A stretch of 64,000 bases of DNA from Nocardia brasiliensis IFM 10847 (GCF_000710915.1 NZ_BAUA01000104.1:23329-87328); one strand, 5' to 3'; shown: positions 43,827-52,698, counted from the first letter of the stretch. Notes: generated from the letters alone by a model not told the origin. Program-made: numbers and translations.

Positions 43827-44147
43827 TTACAGCTCGTCCAGGTCGATCAGGCCGTCCTGGAGGGCCCGGACCACCAGGGCCGCTTTGGTGTTGGCGGTGC
43901 GGCCGACGGCGGCGTACTTGGCGCGGATCCGCGTGATATGCGTGTTGACGGTGCCGAGCGAGAGGTACAAGCGCTGTGCCACATCGGTTTTGGAATCACA
44001 GAGCACCCAGGTGACGAGCACTTCACGCTCGCGGGCAGACAGAGCGGCGTCGGGCCACTGGTGCGCCGGAACAGCCGGGGCGGCCGGGAAAAGAGGATGC
44101 GGCCGGACGATGGAGAGGGGGAGGGAATGCGAAGTTGCGGCTATCAT
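43827..44147 (-). CDS. Stand-alone LuxR-type HTH regulator next to module B
   Basis: The 106-residue protein has a 35-residue leader without a receiver domain, then a LuxR HTH: LSAREREVLVTWVLCDSKTDVAQRLYLSLGTVNTHITRIRAKYAAVGRTANTK. The RIRAKYAAVGR.A.TK and the ALQDGLIDL ending match the HTH of both module regulators, so it belongs to the same subfamily. ATG 44147 has AAGGAAG 5-6 bases upstream. It is downstream of the module B genes on the same strand, 134 bp away. It may add a phosphorylation-independent output. Confidence 0.85.
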   Translation of the reverse strand: MIAATSHSLPLSIVRPHPLFPAAPAVPAHQWPDAALSAREREVLVTWVLCDSKTDVAQRLYLSLGTVNTHITRIRAKYAAVGRTANTKAALVVRALQDGLIDLDEL

Positions 44148-44281
44148 TGATACTTCCTTTATGCAATGATTCCGGCTGGTCTCCGCGGGGGTGAACGACT
44201 CGGAATCCTGCGCCGGACATCGTCTTCCGACTCTATGCCGCGGCAAACAATCAGGAAATTCCCCACAAATCAGCCCTCAGT

Positions 44282-45394
44282 TCAGGGGTCTTGATTGCCT
44301 CCGCTAACCACGTGCGGGACGTCCAGGTCGGAGCGCACCACCCCGGCCGCGCTCACATCGATGCGCAATTCGTCCTTGTCCCGCAACAGAATCGAGACCA
44401 CATTCGTGCGCCCGGGTGGTAAAACGCGCGCATTCATCTCACCGCCGTCCGCGTAGTCGAGCGCGTCCCGCAGCACGGTGCGCACCGTGTCGCGGACCGT
44501 GTCGCAGGCCTCGTCGAGGCCTCCGCCATCATCGAGCACCACTCGCACACCGCGCGCTCGCGCACTGCGCGCCGCCGCGGCGACCGCCGGATTCACCATC
44601 AGTCCGCCCACGATCTCGTCCCGCAGCTGCGCCTCGACCAGGCGGCACTCCTGCTGTTGTTCGGGGGTGAGCGGGCGCCCGCGCGCGATGATCTCCAGCA
44701 GCGGGCGGGCGGCGCCGTCCAGTCGCGCTATGCGCGCGTCACGCTCGCTTTGCGCGGCCAGCGCGGCCGCCTCCGCCGCAGCTCGTTCGGTTTCCTGTCG
44801 GCGCAGACTCAAGATCGAATGGGCGATGGGCCGTACGACTTTGGCGAAGAAGGTGGCCATGAGCAACGGGGTGATGTTGATGAAGGAGAACCCGGCACCG
44901 AGCAGCGGTCCCTGACCGGTGGCCGTCGTCCAGGCGACGCAGGTGGCGATCTGGCAGGCCATCGCCACCCAGGCCCAGCTCGTCGCGCCGCGTACGCACA
45001 GGAAGTTGAGATACGCCGAAGCGGCTCCGAGGAACCAGATCTGGGTCGAGTTGACCATCGGCACCGGAAGTTGCCAGAGCGCGAGCGTCGTACCCACCGG
45101 CGCGGCGGCGGCCAGCGGGATGGCGAGGTGGCGGGGGAGCGGGTCGCCGGGTGCGAGGAGCATGCCGACACCCGCGCCGAGAATGATCGTGGCCGCCACG
45201 CCGGTGATCCAGAGGTGCCGGATGCCGTCGCCGGCCGCAAACGCCATCGAGTAGATCGACACCGCGAACAGCCCGCACAGCAGGTATGCGGCGGGCGTGC
45301 GCATGCCGAGGATGTCGCGTACGTCCGCGGGATCGCCGTCGCGCCGGATCGTCTTGCCGCGCAGATGATGCGCCAGTCGCCGCAGCGTCGTCAT
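44282..45394 (-). CDS. Degenerate kinase-like membrane protein, module B
   Basis: The 370-residue paralog of the product at 20874-21893 has about six TM helices (residues 30-195), a coiled linker, LDGAARPLLEIIARG, CRLVEAQLRDEIVGG and SAARSARARGVRVVLDDGGG, read in pieces. The segment aligned to an N box reads TVRTVLRDALDYADGGEMNARVLPPGR and lacks the catalytic Asn and the DxGxG boxes. The start overlaps the kinase stop (ATGA). Conservation of this degenerate domain in both modules suggests a function as a non-catalytic partner. Confidence 0.75.
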   Translation of the reverse strand: MTTLRRLAHHLRGKTIRRDGDPADVRDILGMRTPAAYLLCGLFAVSIYSMAFAAGDGIRHLWITGVAATIILGAGVGMLLAPGDPLPRHLAIPLAAAAPVGTTLALWQLPVPMVNSTQIWFLGAASAYLNFLCVRGATSWAWVAMACQIATCVAWTTATGQGPLLGAGFSFINITPLLMATFFAKVVRPIAHSILSLRRQETERAAAEAAALAAQSERDARIARLDGAARPLLEIIARGRPLTPEQQQECRLVEAQLRDEIVGGLMVNPAVAAAARSARARGVRVVLDDGGGLDEACDTVRDTVRTVLRDALDYADGGEMNARVLPPGRTNVVSILLRDKDELRIDVSAAGVVRSDLDVPHVVSGGNQDP

Positions 45395-46590
45395 GCGGCC
45401 CACCCGACGCTCACCCGGCTGCCGCGCCCCGGCGTGGACTCGATCGCCGACCAGCCGCCGGGCAACTGTGCGATCCGATCGACGATGCTCGCGCGCAGGC
45501 CGAGCCGGTCGGGCGGCACCGTGTCCGGGTCGAAGCCGATACCGTCGTCCACCACGTCGACCCGGATGTCGGCGGGCGTCGCGGTCACCGTCACCTCGCA
45601 GGCGGCCTCGCGCACCGGCGAGCAGGCGTGTTTCTTCCAGTTGCGCAGCGCCTCACCGGTGGCCGCGGCCAGCGCGGTCGCCACCTCGGGCGGCACAGTG
45701 AGGTCGGCGCCGTCGTGCGGGGCGACGCGCAGCGGGATCCGGTCGTCCACCTCGGCGGCGGCTGCCCGGATCCCGGCGACGACGAGGTCGACGTCGAGGT
45801 CGTCCTGGGCGGGCAGGCCGGAGCGCAACCGCGCCAGATTGCGCAGCGTGGATTGCGCGTAGTGGGCCAAGATCGGGGAGTTCGCCGTGCGGGAGGCTTC
45901 GAGCAGGGTGGCGATCACGCCGTCGTGGGTGAGGGCGTCGAACCGCCGTCGCTCGAAGCGCCGGGCCGCAGCGGCGGCTGTCGCGGTGGCGGTGGCCAGC
46001 GCCGAGTTGCTGGTCTGGTCGAGCACCCGGCCGATCCGCACCAGCACCACGCAGGCGGCGCACGGGAACGCCGAATAGGCAAAGGCGAACAGCATTTCGG
46101 GCAGCAGCGGATTGTGCACATCGGGCCCGCGGGCGAGCATCACATCGAATTGCGCGACGACCGCCGCGCCCGCCAGATACCCGAACGGCGCCAGCCGCCA
46201 GAACAGGCACATGGCGACGGCGGGCAGGCCGGGGATCCAGCCCAACCACAGATACTGCTCGGGCGTGACGGTCTCGCCGGTGCGCAGTACCGGCCAGCTC
46301 AGCGCGGCGAGCGCGTAACCCGCCGCGAAGACGAGCACCGCCCGCCGCACGAGGGTCATCCGCCAGCGCGCGGCCGCCACGGCGAGCACCACCGTCGGCA
46401 GATAGACCGCGATCAGGGCGACGGGTGTCCACCACGGCGCGGCCAGCGAGGTCTGCGCGAGCGCGGTCGGCACGGTGAGCGCGGCGTAGAACACCCCGCC
46501 GAATCCGACGAACAGGCTCGCGCCGCGCACCAGCTTCGCCTCGGCGCCGCGCTGTGCCTCGGAGTCGGCGGGCCGGTGCGCGCCGATCAT
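45391..46590 (-). CDS. Histidine kinase, module B
   Basis: The 399-residue kinase has about six TM helices (residues 25-190) and the phosphoacceptor motif RFDALTHDGVIATLLEASRTA, matching HDAVLSTLLDASRAG in module A. The N box is EALRNWKKHA and the G1 box VVDDGIGFDPDTVPPDRLGL. It is clearly a paralog of the kinase at 19592-20881. ATGA overlaps exist at both ends, so the three genes form one coupled unit. Confidence 0.9.
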   Translation of the reverse strand: MIGAHRPADSEAQRGAEAKLVRGASLFVGFGGVFYAALTVPTALAQTSLAAPWWTPVALIAVYLPTVVLAVAAARWRMTLVRRAVLVFAAGYALAALSWPVLRTGETVTPEQYLWLGWIPGLPAVAMCLFWRLAPFGYLAGAAVVAQFDVMLARGPDVHNPLLPEMLFAFAYSAFPCAACVVLVRIGRVLDQTSNSALATATATAAAAARRFERRRFDALTHDGVIATLLEASRTANSPILAHYAQSTLRNLARLRSGLPAQDDLDVDLVVAGIRAAAAEVDDRIPLRVAPHDGADLTVPPEVATALAAATGEALRNWKKHACSPVREAACEVTVTATPADIRVDVVDDGIGFDPDTVPPDRLGLRASIVDRIAQLPGGWSAIESTPGRGSRVSVGWAA

Positions 46591-47306
46591 CGCTCCCGTG
46601 GTTCCCTGCCGATGAATCCGTCCCGGGTGGCTTCGCGGTAGAGGTCCACACGGGTGCGCACCGGGCGTCCCGCCTCGGCGTAGCGGCGGCGGATGCGCGC
46701 GAGATAGTCGTTCACCGTGTGCTCGGACAGCTCCAGCTTGCGCGCCACCGAGGCCGCGGTCTCGCCGTTGGCGTAGAGCTCGAGCACCTGCCGCTGCCGG
46801 GGCGGCAGATCGATGTTGGTCAGGGCCGGGTCGCTGTCGATCGCGGAGGCCCACACCGATGTGGCCACGTGCCGCCCGGAGGCCGCGGCCCGCACCATGG
46901 CCGTGGTCTTCTCGGCCGGGTCGCTCTTCAACGCCACCCCGAGCACGCCGGCCTGGGCGGCCGAACGGATCAGGTCGCGCCAGTCGCCGGTGGTGTAGAC
47001 GAGGCAGTCGATGCCGTGTTCGCGCAACAGCTCGACGTTCGCCCGCGGGCTGGAACCGTCCGCGAGCCGCAGATCCAAGATGGCGAGATCCAATCGCGTT
47101 GTCTGCGCGAGGAGTTCGGGGACCGTCGGGGCCATGGCGACGACGGTCAGGTCGGGTTGTTCGGACAGGATGGCGGCCAGCCCGACCGCGACGGCCTGAT
47201 GGTCTTCGACACAGCCGATCCGGCGGACCTGTCCCGGAATCGCGTACGCGCCCGGCAGATCCGTGACGGCCACGCCTGCCATGGCGAGTAGCCGGCGAAT
47301 CCCCAT
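46587..47306 (-). CDS. LuxR-family response regulator, module B
   Basis: The regulator has a receiver with GCVEDHQAVAVGLAAIL, phosphoacceptor in LAILDLRLADGSSP, Thr in LVYTTGDW and Lys in VALKSDP, then the HTH LPPRQRQVLELYANGETAASVARKLELSEHTVNDYLARIRRRYAEAGRPVRT. It is a paralog of the module A regulator. The start is uncertain (ATG 47306 or ATG 47282; neither has a strong ribosome-binding site). Confidence 0.9.
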   Translation of the reverse strand: MGIRRLLAMAGVAVTDLPGAYAIPGQVRRIGCVEDHQAVAVGLAAILSEQPDLTVVAMAPTVPELLAQTTRLDLAILDLRLADGSSPRANVELLREHGIDCLVYTTGDWRDLIRSAAQAGVLGVALKSDPAEKTTAMVRAAASGRHVATSVWASAIDSDPALTNIDLPPRQRQVLELYANGETAASVARKLELSEHTVNDYLARIRRRYAEAGRPVRTRVDLYREATRDGFIGREPRER

Positions 47307-47411
47307 GCGTCGGATTGAATCATCAAGCAGCCTGGCTGCCAAGGGTATTCGTCATTTTGTACCGGATGGCATCGTCTTTTACCGGTTTCGAACCAGCCGG
47401 TTTCCCGCGCC

Positions 47412-47621
47412 TCAGCGCAGCCGGTCCCGGCGGCGCAACTCCTCGGCGCGGGCCCGCAGTGCGGCTCCCACCAGCTCGCGACCCTCGGCCATCAGATCGA
47501 GTACTTCCCAGGACGCCTTGCGGGCGGCACCGCCCACGATGCCTGCGATGGCGCCGCCGTGCCTGCGCGCTGCGGCGGCGAGTTCTTGTGCGAGTTCGTT
47601 TTCCATCAGGCGGCCGACCAT
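47412..47621 (-). CDS. Small hypothetical helical protein
   Basis: The 69-residue product (MVGRLMENELAQELAAAARR... ending RAEELRRRDRLR) is helical, Ala/Arg/Glu-rich, and has high G+C at codon third positions, which supports coding. ATG 47621 has GAAGGG directly upstream. A longer frame runs to 47768, but that part uses codons atypical here. I recognise no family. The 47622-47952 stretch to its right holds nothing else I can support. Confidence 0.5.
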   Translation of the reverse strand: MVGRLMENELAQELAAAARRHGGAIAGIVGGAARKASWEVLDLMAEGRELVGAALRARAEELRRRDRLR

Positions 47622-47952
47622 CCCTTCGACTTCCGCTCCATCGAGCGCTACCGCAAGATCAGAGTACAACCGTACACTGAACCAGGTCACGGCCGGGAGA
47701 GCGGAATTCGACGGTCCCGAGCGACGCTGTTCGCGGACATTCCCCGCAGTATGCCCGGGCTTCGGCACGCGGTGCGCGCGGGTCTTCCCGCCGGGCGCGT
47801 CCGGCCGCGTCGCCGCTGTTCCCCCGGTCGATCGCCGATTCTGCGCCGAGGTGTTTGGGTCCCTCGGACCCGGGTAGTTGCCATCGTGTAGCTGATCGGC
47901 CTGACCTCGGACACGAGATCGGGAATCTTCACTACAAGGGCAGGAGCAGACA

Positions 47953-48120
47953 ATGCTTGATATTGCCTACCGAAAGTCCGCGATCGACCAGGACACGCAG
48001 CGGCTCGATATCAGCCGATATCTGGCCTGGGGCAACGTCGCAGATCCGGTCCGCCGCACGCGGCGGTCCAGGCGCCTCGCCGACGATCTCGACCAGTCCG
48101 AGCACAAGACAAGTGCCTGA
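47953..48120 (+). CDS. Small ORF, 55 residues, unknown
   Basis: ATG 47953 has AGGAG 6 bases upstream. The peptide starts MLDIAYRKSAIDQDTQRLDI and has an Arg-rich middle (VRRTRRSRRLADDLDQSEH). It lies 81 bp before the PRC-barrel stress gene in the same direction. The good ribosome-binding site and closeness suggest a real small protein; no function is assigned. Confidence 0.55.
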   Translation: MLDIAYRKSAIDQDTQRLDISRYLAWGNVADPVRRTRRSRRLADDLDQSEHKTSA

Positions 48121-48201
48121 ATATTTTTCATCGAATGCGGGAGCCGGGTCATGCTCCGTCGGCCTGCGTCCGCACCGAATGCACGCGGAGGAATCGAAAC
48201 C

Positions 48202-48954
48202 ATGACCGGAATGCTGGAAGAACTCATCGGAAGTGCCGTCCTCGATCAGGGCGGTGACAAGATCGGCAAGGTCAAGCGGGTCTATGTCGACAACACCTCC
48301 GGCTCGCCGACCTGGGTGGCCGTCTCCACCGGCATGTTCAGCGACGACTCACTGGTCCCGCTGGCCGGTGCGGAGCTGCGGCACGACCCGGAGGCGTTGC
48401 AGGTCCGGGTGGAGAAGTCGGAGGTGAAGAGCGCGCCGCATCTCGATCACGACGGGCTGATCAGCGCCGAGTCCGAACGAGAACTGTTCGCGCACTACCA
48501 CATCGACCCGAATCGGGCCGGCTGGGACATGGGCGGCAAGCAGCAGATGCGCGGCGGCATGCGCCCCGACGAGGCCGCGGGCCTGGTGCGCTCGGAGGAG
48601 CGACTGGCCGTGGGCAAGGAGACCGAGGAGGCCGGCACCGCGCGGCTGCACAAGTACGTGGTCACCGAGGAGCAGTCCGTCACCGTGCCGACCATGCACG
48701 AGGAGGTCCGGATCGAGCGTGAGCCGATCACCGACCCCTCGGCCGTGGGCCGAGCCGACATCGGCGAGCAGGAACGCGAGGTGACTCTGCACGAGGAGCG
48801 GGTGACCGTCAACAAGGAAACCGTCCCGGTCGAACGCGTTCGCCTGGCCGTCGATCAGGTCGAGGACTCGGAGACGGTCTCCGGCACGGTCCGCAAGGAA
48901 CGGATCGAGGCCGAGGGCGTCGACAAGGATCGCCAGCGCAGGCACGACAGGTAA
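48202..48954 (+). CDS. PRC-barrel plus DUF2382 (YsnF/AvaK) stress protein
   Basis: The 250-residue protein has an N-terminal PRC barrel (LIGSAVLDQGGDKIGKVKRVYVDNTSGSPTWVAVSTG) and a C-terminal DUF2382 domain with repeated charged heptads (VRSEERLAVGKETEEAGTARLHKYVVTEE, then VPTMHEEVRIEREPITD, and LHEERVTVNKETVPVERVRL). Such proteins are general-stress induced in actinobacteria. It has GGAGG 11-12 bases upstream of ATG 48202. Cytoplasmic, no signal peptide. Segment identities are read in pieces. Confidence 0.9.
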   Translation: MTGMLEELIGSAVLDQGGDKIGKVKRVYVDNTSGSPTWVAVSTGMFSDDSLVPLAGAELRHDPEALQVRVEKSEVKSAPHLDHDGLISAESERELFAHYHIDPNRAGWDMGGKQQMRGGMRPDEAAGLVRSEERLAVGKETEEAGTARLHKYVVTEEQSVTVPTMHEEVRIEREPITDPSAVGRADIGEQEREVTLHEERVTVNKETVPVERVRLAVDQVEDSETVSGTVRKERIEAEGVDKDRQRRHDR

Positions 48955-49405
48955 CCGCCGCATCGGCACGGGTGGGGCCCGGGTGACTGGGCTCCACCCG
49001 TTGTCGTGTGCCGCCGGGTCGCTGTGGACTGTCGTCGACCGGTTTCCCGGCGGGAATCATTGCGGGTCAACCGGTCCTGGGACCGCCGAGCGGTGCGGTC
49101 GGCCGTCGCCCCGTATTGCTATGCGGCACAATCCTCTTCGTCGTGTTTTTCCGTGAGCTGAGTGGCGGCGCCGCCGATGACGGTCCTCGATGCCGGCCGG
49201 CTCGGCAGACCGCGAGCGGTGCGGCGGGCATCGTGGTCGCCCGGGCCGTGGTCGCCGCCGCGACCAACGGGTGATCCGGGCTCGGGGTGAACCCTGATTT
49301 TCCCCGGATATCGGCGTTGACCTGGTGATTTATCGGTGCCGAGGTGTCAGCATGGAACATGTCGGATCGTCGGAGGGGCGGTTCACGAGACCTCGGAGGC
49401 TGGCA
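48955..49405. other. Gap of about 450 bp without a clear gene
   Basis: Reading both strands I see only short frames with poor composition and no ribosome-binding sites. The last 100 bases probably hold the promoter for the small membrane protein gene. No strong hairpin was noted. Confidence 0.5.
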
Positions 49406-49579
49406 ATGCTTTGGAAAATCATCGGTATCGTCGCGGTCGTCTGGATCGCGCTGGCCATCATCGGTGCGCTGATCAAGGGGCTGTTCCCGATCCTGGTGAT
49501 CAGCGCCATCGTGTTCGGGCTGTACCTGCTCTACAAGGCGGTGGCGGGCTCGGACAAGTCCACCGTGAGCAAGTTGTAG
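49406..49579 (+). CDS. Small two-helix membrane protein
   Basis: The 57-residue protein (MLWKIIGIVAVVWIALAIIG...) consists of two TM helices and a short polar tail (GSDKSTVSKL). GGAGG lies 6 bases upstream of ATG 49406. The layout resembles small stress-associated proteins often found near PRC-barrel genes in actinobacteria; function unknown. Confidence 0.75.
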   Translation: MLWKIIGIVAVVWIALAIIGALIKGLFPILVISAIVFGLYLLYKAVAGSDKSTVSKL

Positions 49580-49710
49580 TTTCCGGCCGCGCAGTGGCTT
49601 GCGCGCGCGTCGGGCGCTGCGGAGTCACGCTGCGGGCGGAGGTCGGCGGAACCAGGTGTGGCCGGGATGCCACCGGGTAGCGCGAGCGAAGTCGCGCGCC
49701 GACCGACCGA

Positions 49711-49750
49711 TGGGCCGTGCGCTCCCCAGATGGGGGGAGCGCACGGCCCA
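49711..49750. terminator. Strong 17-bp hairpin upstream of the PIG-L gene
   Basis: TGGGCCGTGCGCTCCCC (49711-49727) and GGGGAGCGCACGGCCCA (49734-49750) pair perfectly around a 6-nt loop. It lies 40 bp before the PIG-L start and 131 bp after the previous stop. No U-tract follows, so it may be a rho-independent-like terminator without a tail, or a 5' UTR structure of the PIG-L mRNA. Confidence 0.6.
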
Positions 49751-49790
49751 CTTGCGTACGCTGACCTGACTCATCCGAAAGAGGGGTTCA

Positions 49791-50504
49791 GTGGAGCAAG
49801 TACCCGAGGATTGGCAGCGCGGGCTGGTGATCGTGGCGCATCCCGACGACATCGAGTACGGCGCGGCCGCCGCCGTGGCCCGGTGGACGGGACAGGGCAA
49901 GGACATTCGCTACGTGCTGGTCACCAGCGGCGAGGCCGGTATCGCCGGATTGCCGCCCGCACAGTCGGGTCCGTTGCGCGAGGGTGAGGAGATCGCCTCC
50001 GCGGCCGCCGTCGGCGTGCAGCAGGTCGAGTTCCTCGGCTACCCGGACGGCCGGGTGGAAGAAACCCTCCAACTGCGCCGTGACCTGGCGGCAGCGATCC
50101 GCCGCCATCGACCGGAACTGGTGGTGCTGTTCAACTTCGGCGACACCTGGGCACCCGGCTTCGCCAACAGCGCCGATCATCGGGCCGTCGGCCGGGCCGC
50201 GTTGGACGCCATCGCCGACGCGGGCAACGAGTGGATCTTCCCCGACCTCACCGAGCCGCCGTGGTCGGCGCGCTGGGGCGCGGTGGCCGGCCCGAAAGCC
50301 ACGCACGCCGTGGACGTCACGGCCCACGTCGAGCAGGCGAAGGCCTCGTTGTCCGAGCACCGCCGTTACCTCGAGGTGCTCAGCGCCGAACCGGTGGAGG
50401 ACCAGGTGCGCGCGATCGTGGAGCGCGCCACCGGCCCGATCGACGGATTTCCCGCCCCACACGCGGTCGGCTTCGAGCTGTACTACTTCGGCGCGGGCCA
50501 CTGA
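49791..50504 (+). CDS. PIG-L/LmbE-family deacetylase (MshB/Mca-like fold)
   Basis: The 237-residue protein has the zinc motif VIVAHPDDIEYGAAAAVARW, VTSGEAGI, the conserved YPDGRVEET loop and SADHRAVGRAAL, with the third His. Family members deacetylate N-acetylglucosaminyl compounds such as mycothiol precursors. MshB and Mca proper are longer (about 290-300), so this is probably a relative. It starts at GTG 49791 near AGAGGGG. Confidence 0.9.
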   Translation: MEQVPEDWQRGLVIVAHPDDIEYGAAAAVARWTGQGKDIRYVLVTSGEAGIAGLPPAQSGPLREGEEIASAAAVGVQQVEFLGYPDGRVEETLQLRRDLAAAIRRHRPELVVLFNFGDTWAPGFANSADHRAVGRAALDAIADAGNEWIFPDLTEPPWSARWGAVAGPKATHAVDVTAHVEQAKASLSEHRRYLEVLSAEPVEDQVRAIVERATGPIDGFPAPHAVGFELYYFGAGH

Positions 50505-50584
50505 CGCACCCGTTATGACCTCCCGCACCCGCTATGGGGTGCGAAATCGGTTGCGGGAAAACGGAAGTGGTGCGTGCCTAGGGT

Positions 50585-51145
50585 TTAGGCGTGTCGCGCG
50601 GCGACCCGGTCGAGCACCGGACGCCAGGATGCCAGCGGTGCGACCGCGAGGCCGACGACCTTTCCGGCGTCGTCCGCACGACGCAACATGAGGGCGGACT
50701 CGAAGTCCGGGTCGGCGCGGAACGCGGCGATCTCCGCGTCGTCCATCGGTCCGCCCTGCGCCACCAGTGTGCGGCGACTGGACGGTGACAGACGTGCGGC
50801 ATGATCCGAATCTGTCGCTGCGAGATAGCGTTTCGCGACGACGTGCAGTTCGACCAGTCGCGCCACCCGCGTGCCGAGCAGCCCGCGGATCGCCGCGGCG
50901 CCGTGCCGTCCATGGCCCGCGTCGTCGCCGGGAACGAGCTGGTGGCCGATGTCGTGCACCAGTCCGGCCACCTGGAGTTCCTCGTCGTCCGGGCAGTGCA
51001 GGCGCAGCAGTTCCGCGCACTGCCGGTCGTGGTCGAGGATGTCGACCGGATCGCCGCTGCGGTCCGGCATGTCCCACACGTCCGCGCCGTTCGCCAGCAG
51101 CGCCATGAGTTCGTCCACCGTGGACACCTGCACGATTGTTCCCAC
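50585..51145 (-). CDS. HD-domain protein (PhnZ-like group)
   Basis: The 186-residue protein has the HD motif AGLVHDIGHQLVPGD with HGRHGAAAIRGLLG and RLVELHVVAKRYL, the spacing seen in PhnZ-type HD-domain oxygenases and inositol-oxygenase relatives. Such proteins use two iron ions to cleave C-P or C-C bonds, but hydrolase members exist as well, so the reaction is open. It is convergent with the PIG-L gene, and no phosphonate genes are near. Confidence 0.8.
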   Translation of the reverse strand: MGTIVQVSTVDELMALLANGADVWDMPDRSGDPVDILDHDRQCAELLRLHCPDDEELQVAGLVHDIGHQLVPGDDAGHGRHGAAAIRGLLGTRVARLVELHVVAKRYLAATDSDHAARLSPSSRRTLVAQGGPMDDAEIAAFRADPDFESALMLRRADDAGKVVGLAVAPLASWRPVLDRVAARHA

Positions 51146-51275
51146 CTTCGCACTCGATTGGTCTAGACCATATCTTCGGTCTGCCGCGAGGTCACGTGAA
51201 GTTCTGCCGTCGAGCAGGTGACCAAGTGGGGGCTGGGTGTGACCCGGCCGTTATGCGGTGTGGCAGGCTGGGCCG

Positions 51276-52439
51276 ATGCGAGTAGCCGTAGTCGCGGGGC
51301 CCGATCCCGGGCATGCGTTTCCCGCCATCGCGTTGTGCTTGCGTTTCCTGGCCGCCGGCGACGAACCGGTGTTGTTCACGGGTCCGCGCTGGTTCGACGC
51401 GGCCCGCGACGCCGGTATCGGCGTGCGCCGGTTGAAAGGCCTGGCCCCGCGCCCGGCCGACGACGACACCGACGCCGGCCAGCGGATCCACGAGCGCGCC
51501 GCGCACATCTCCACCGAGATCCTGCCCGACCTGAGCGCGATGCTCCCGGAGCTGGTGGTCTCCGACGTGCTCACCGCGGGCGGTGGCATGGCCGCGGAAC
51601 GGCTCGGCGTGCCCTGGGTCGAGTTGTCCCCGCACCCGCTGTATCTCCCGTCGAAAGCCTTGCCGCCCATCGGAAGTGGCCTCGCGCCCGGCACGGGTCT
51701 GCGCGGCCGGATGCGCGACGGCATGCTGCGCACGATGACCGCCCGGGATATCCGGCACGGCCTGCGACAGCGCGAACAGGCGCGCGAGAGCGTCGGGCTG
51801 CCCGCCGCCGACCCGGGCCCGGCCGCGCGGTTGATCGCGACGCTGCCCGCGCTGGAGGTGCCGCGCCCGGACTGGCCGGGCAACGCGCACGTCATCGGAC
51901 CGTTGTTCTGGGAGCCCACCGCGGAAATCCTCCAACCGCCCACGGGGGACGGCCCTTTGGTGATGGTGGCGCCCTCGACCGCGCACACCGGGGTGACCGG
52001 CATGGTCGAGACCGTCCTGGAAGCGCTCGCCGATGCCGGTGTCCGCGTGGCGATCTCGATGCTCGACACCCCGCCGGCTGAGCTGCCCGCCTGGGCCACC
52101 GCCGGTTTGGGCAGGCAGGACGAACTGCTCACGCACGCCTCGGTGGTGGTGGGCGGCGGCGGGCACGGCTTGCTGGCCAAGTCGCTCTCGGCGGCGGTGC
52201 CACTGGTGACCGTGCCCGGCGGCGGCGACCAATGGGAGCTCGCCAACCGAGCGGCTCGCCAAGGCAGTTCGCTGCTGGTACGGCCGTTGACGGCGGAGGC
52301 GGTCCGCGCGGCCGTCCTGGAGATCCTGTCCACCGAGAGTTTCGCCGTCGCCGCGCGGGCCGCGGCGGAGTCGGCGAACGAGGTGGCCGACCCGGTCGAA
52401 CTGTGCCACCGAGTGCTCGACGGGGTGCGAGCCGGATAG
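51276..52439 (+). CDS. GT-B (UGT-like) glycosyltransferase, Rv2739c-type position
   Basis: The 387-residue protein has an N-terminal Rossmann half (MRVAVVAGPDPGHAFPAIALC) and a C-terminal nucleotide-sugar half ending VVVGGGGHGLLAKSLSAAVPLVTVPGGGDQWELA, in the manner of UGT/macrolide glycosyltransferases. It sits directly upstream of the DUF3046 gene, as does Rv2739c in M. tuberculosis. Acceptor and donor are unknown. The 51276 ATG starts the first beta-strand. Confidence 0.88.
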   Translation: MRVAVVAGPDPGHAFPAIALCLRFLAAGDEPVLFTGPRWFDAARDAGIGVRRLKGLAPRPADDDTDAGQRIHERAAHISTEILPDLSAMLPELVVSDVLTAGGGMAAERLGVPWVELSPHPLYLPSKALPPIGSGLAPGTGLRGRMRDGMLRTMTARDIRHGLRQREQARESVGLPAADPGPAARLIATLPALEVPRPDWPGNAHVIGPLFWEPTAEILQPPTGDGPLVMVAPSTAHTGVTGMVETVLEALADAGVRVAISMLDTPPAELPAWATAGLGRQDELLTHASVVVGGGGHGLLAKSLSAAVPLVTVPGGGDQWELANRAARQGSSLLVRPLTAEAVRAAVLEILSTESFAVAARAAAESANEVADPVELCHRVLDGVRAG

Positions 52440-52506
52440 CGCGGTTTCCCGCCGCCGCGAACGGGGGCCGTGGGGCGCCCGGGCGGGCGCGGGTATCTTG
52501 GGCACA

Positions 52507-52698
52507 GTGCGGTTGACGGAGTTCCAGGAACTGTTGCATACCGAGTTCGGGTCGGCCAGGGGCGATGCCCTGCTGGCTGATCACGTGATCCCTTCGCTGG
52601 GGCGCACGGGTGCCGATGCCATCGAAGCGGGCGTGGATCCGCGTGACGTGTGGCGGGCCCTGTGCGCGGAGTTCGATGTGCCGCGGGGGCGGTGGTGA
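52507..52698 (+). CDS. DUF3046 protein
   Basis: The 63-residue protein (VRLTEFQELLHTEFGSARG... VDPRDVWRALCAEFDVP) matches the actinobacterial DUF3046 family, usually encoded just upstream of recA (Rv2738c). GTG start. Here its stop overlaps by 4 bp (GTGA) the start of a TPR-kinase fusion gene, and recA is 6.5 kb away, so the usual neighbourhood is interrupted. Confidence 0.92.
   Translation: MRLTEFQELLHTEFGSARGDALLADHVIPSLGRTGADAIEAGVDPRDVWRALCAEFDVPRGRW

Noticed and set aside
48995..49274. Short plus-strand frame between the PRC-barrel gene and the small membrane protein
   Set aside because: No ribosome-binding site, Gly/Arg/Ala-rich composition, no recognisable pattern.
50505..50584. Overlapping small inverted repeats between the PIG-L and HD genes as a defined terminator
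   Set aside because: Two mutually exclusive 7-bp stems exist with no U-tract. They may help end transcription, but the evidence is too weak to list as a feature.
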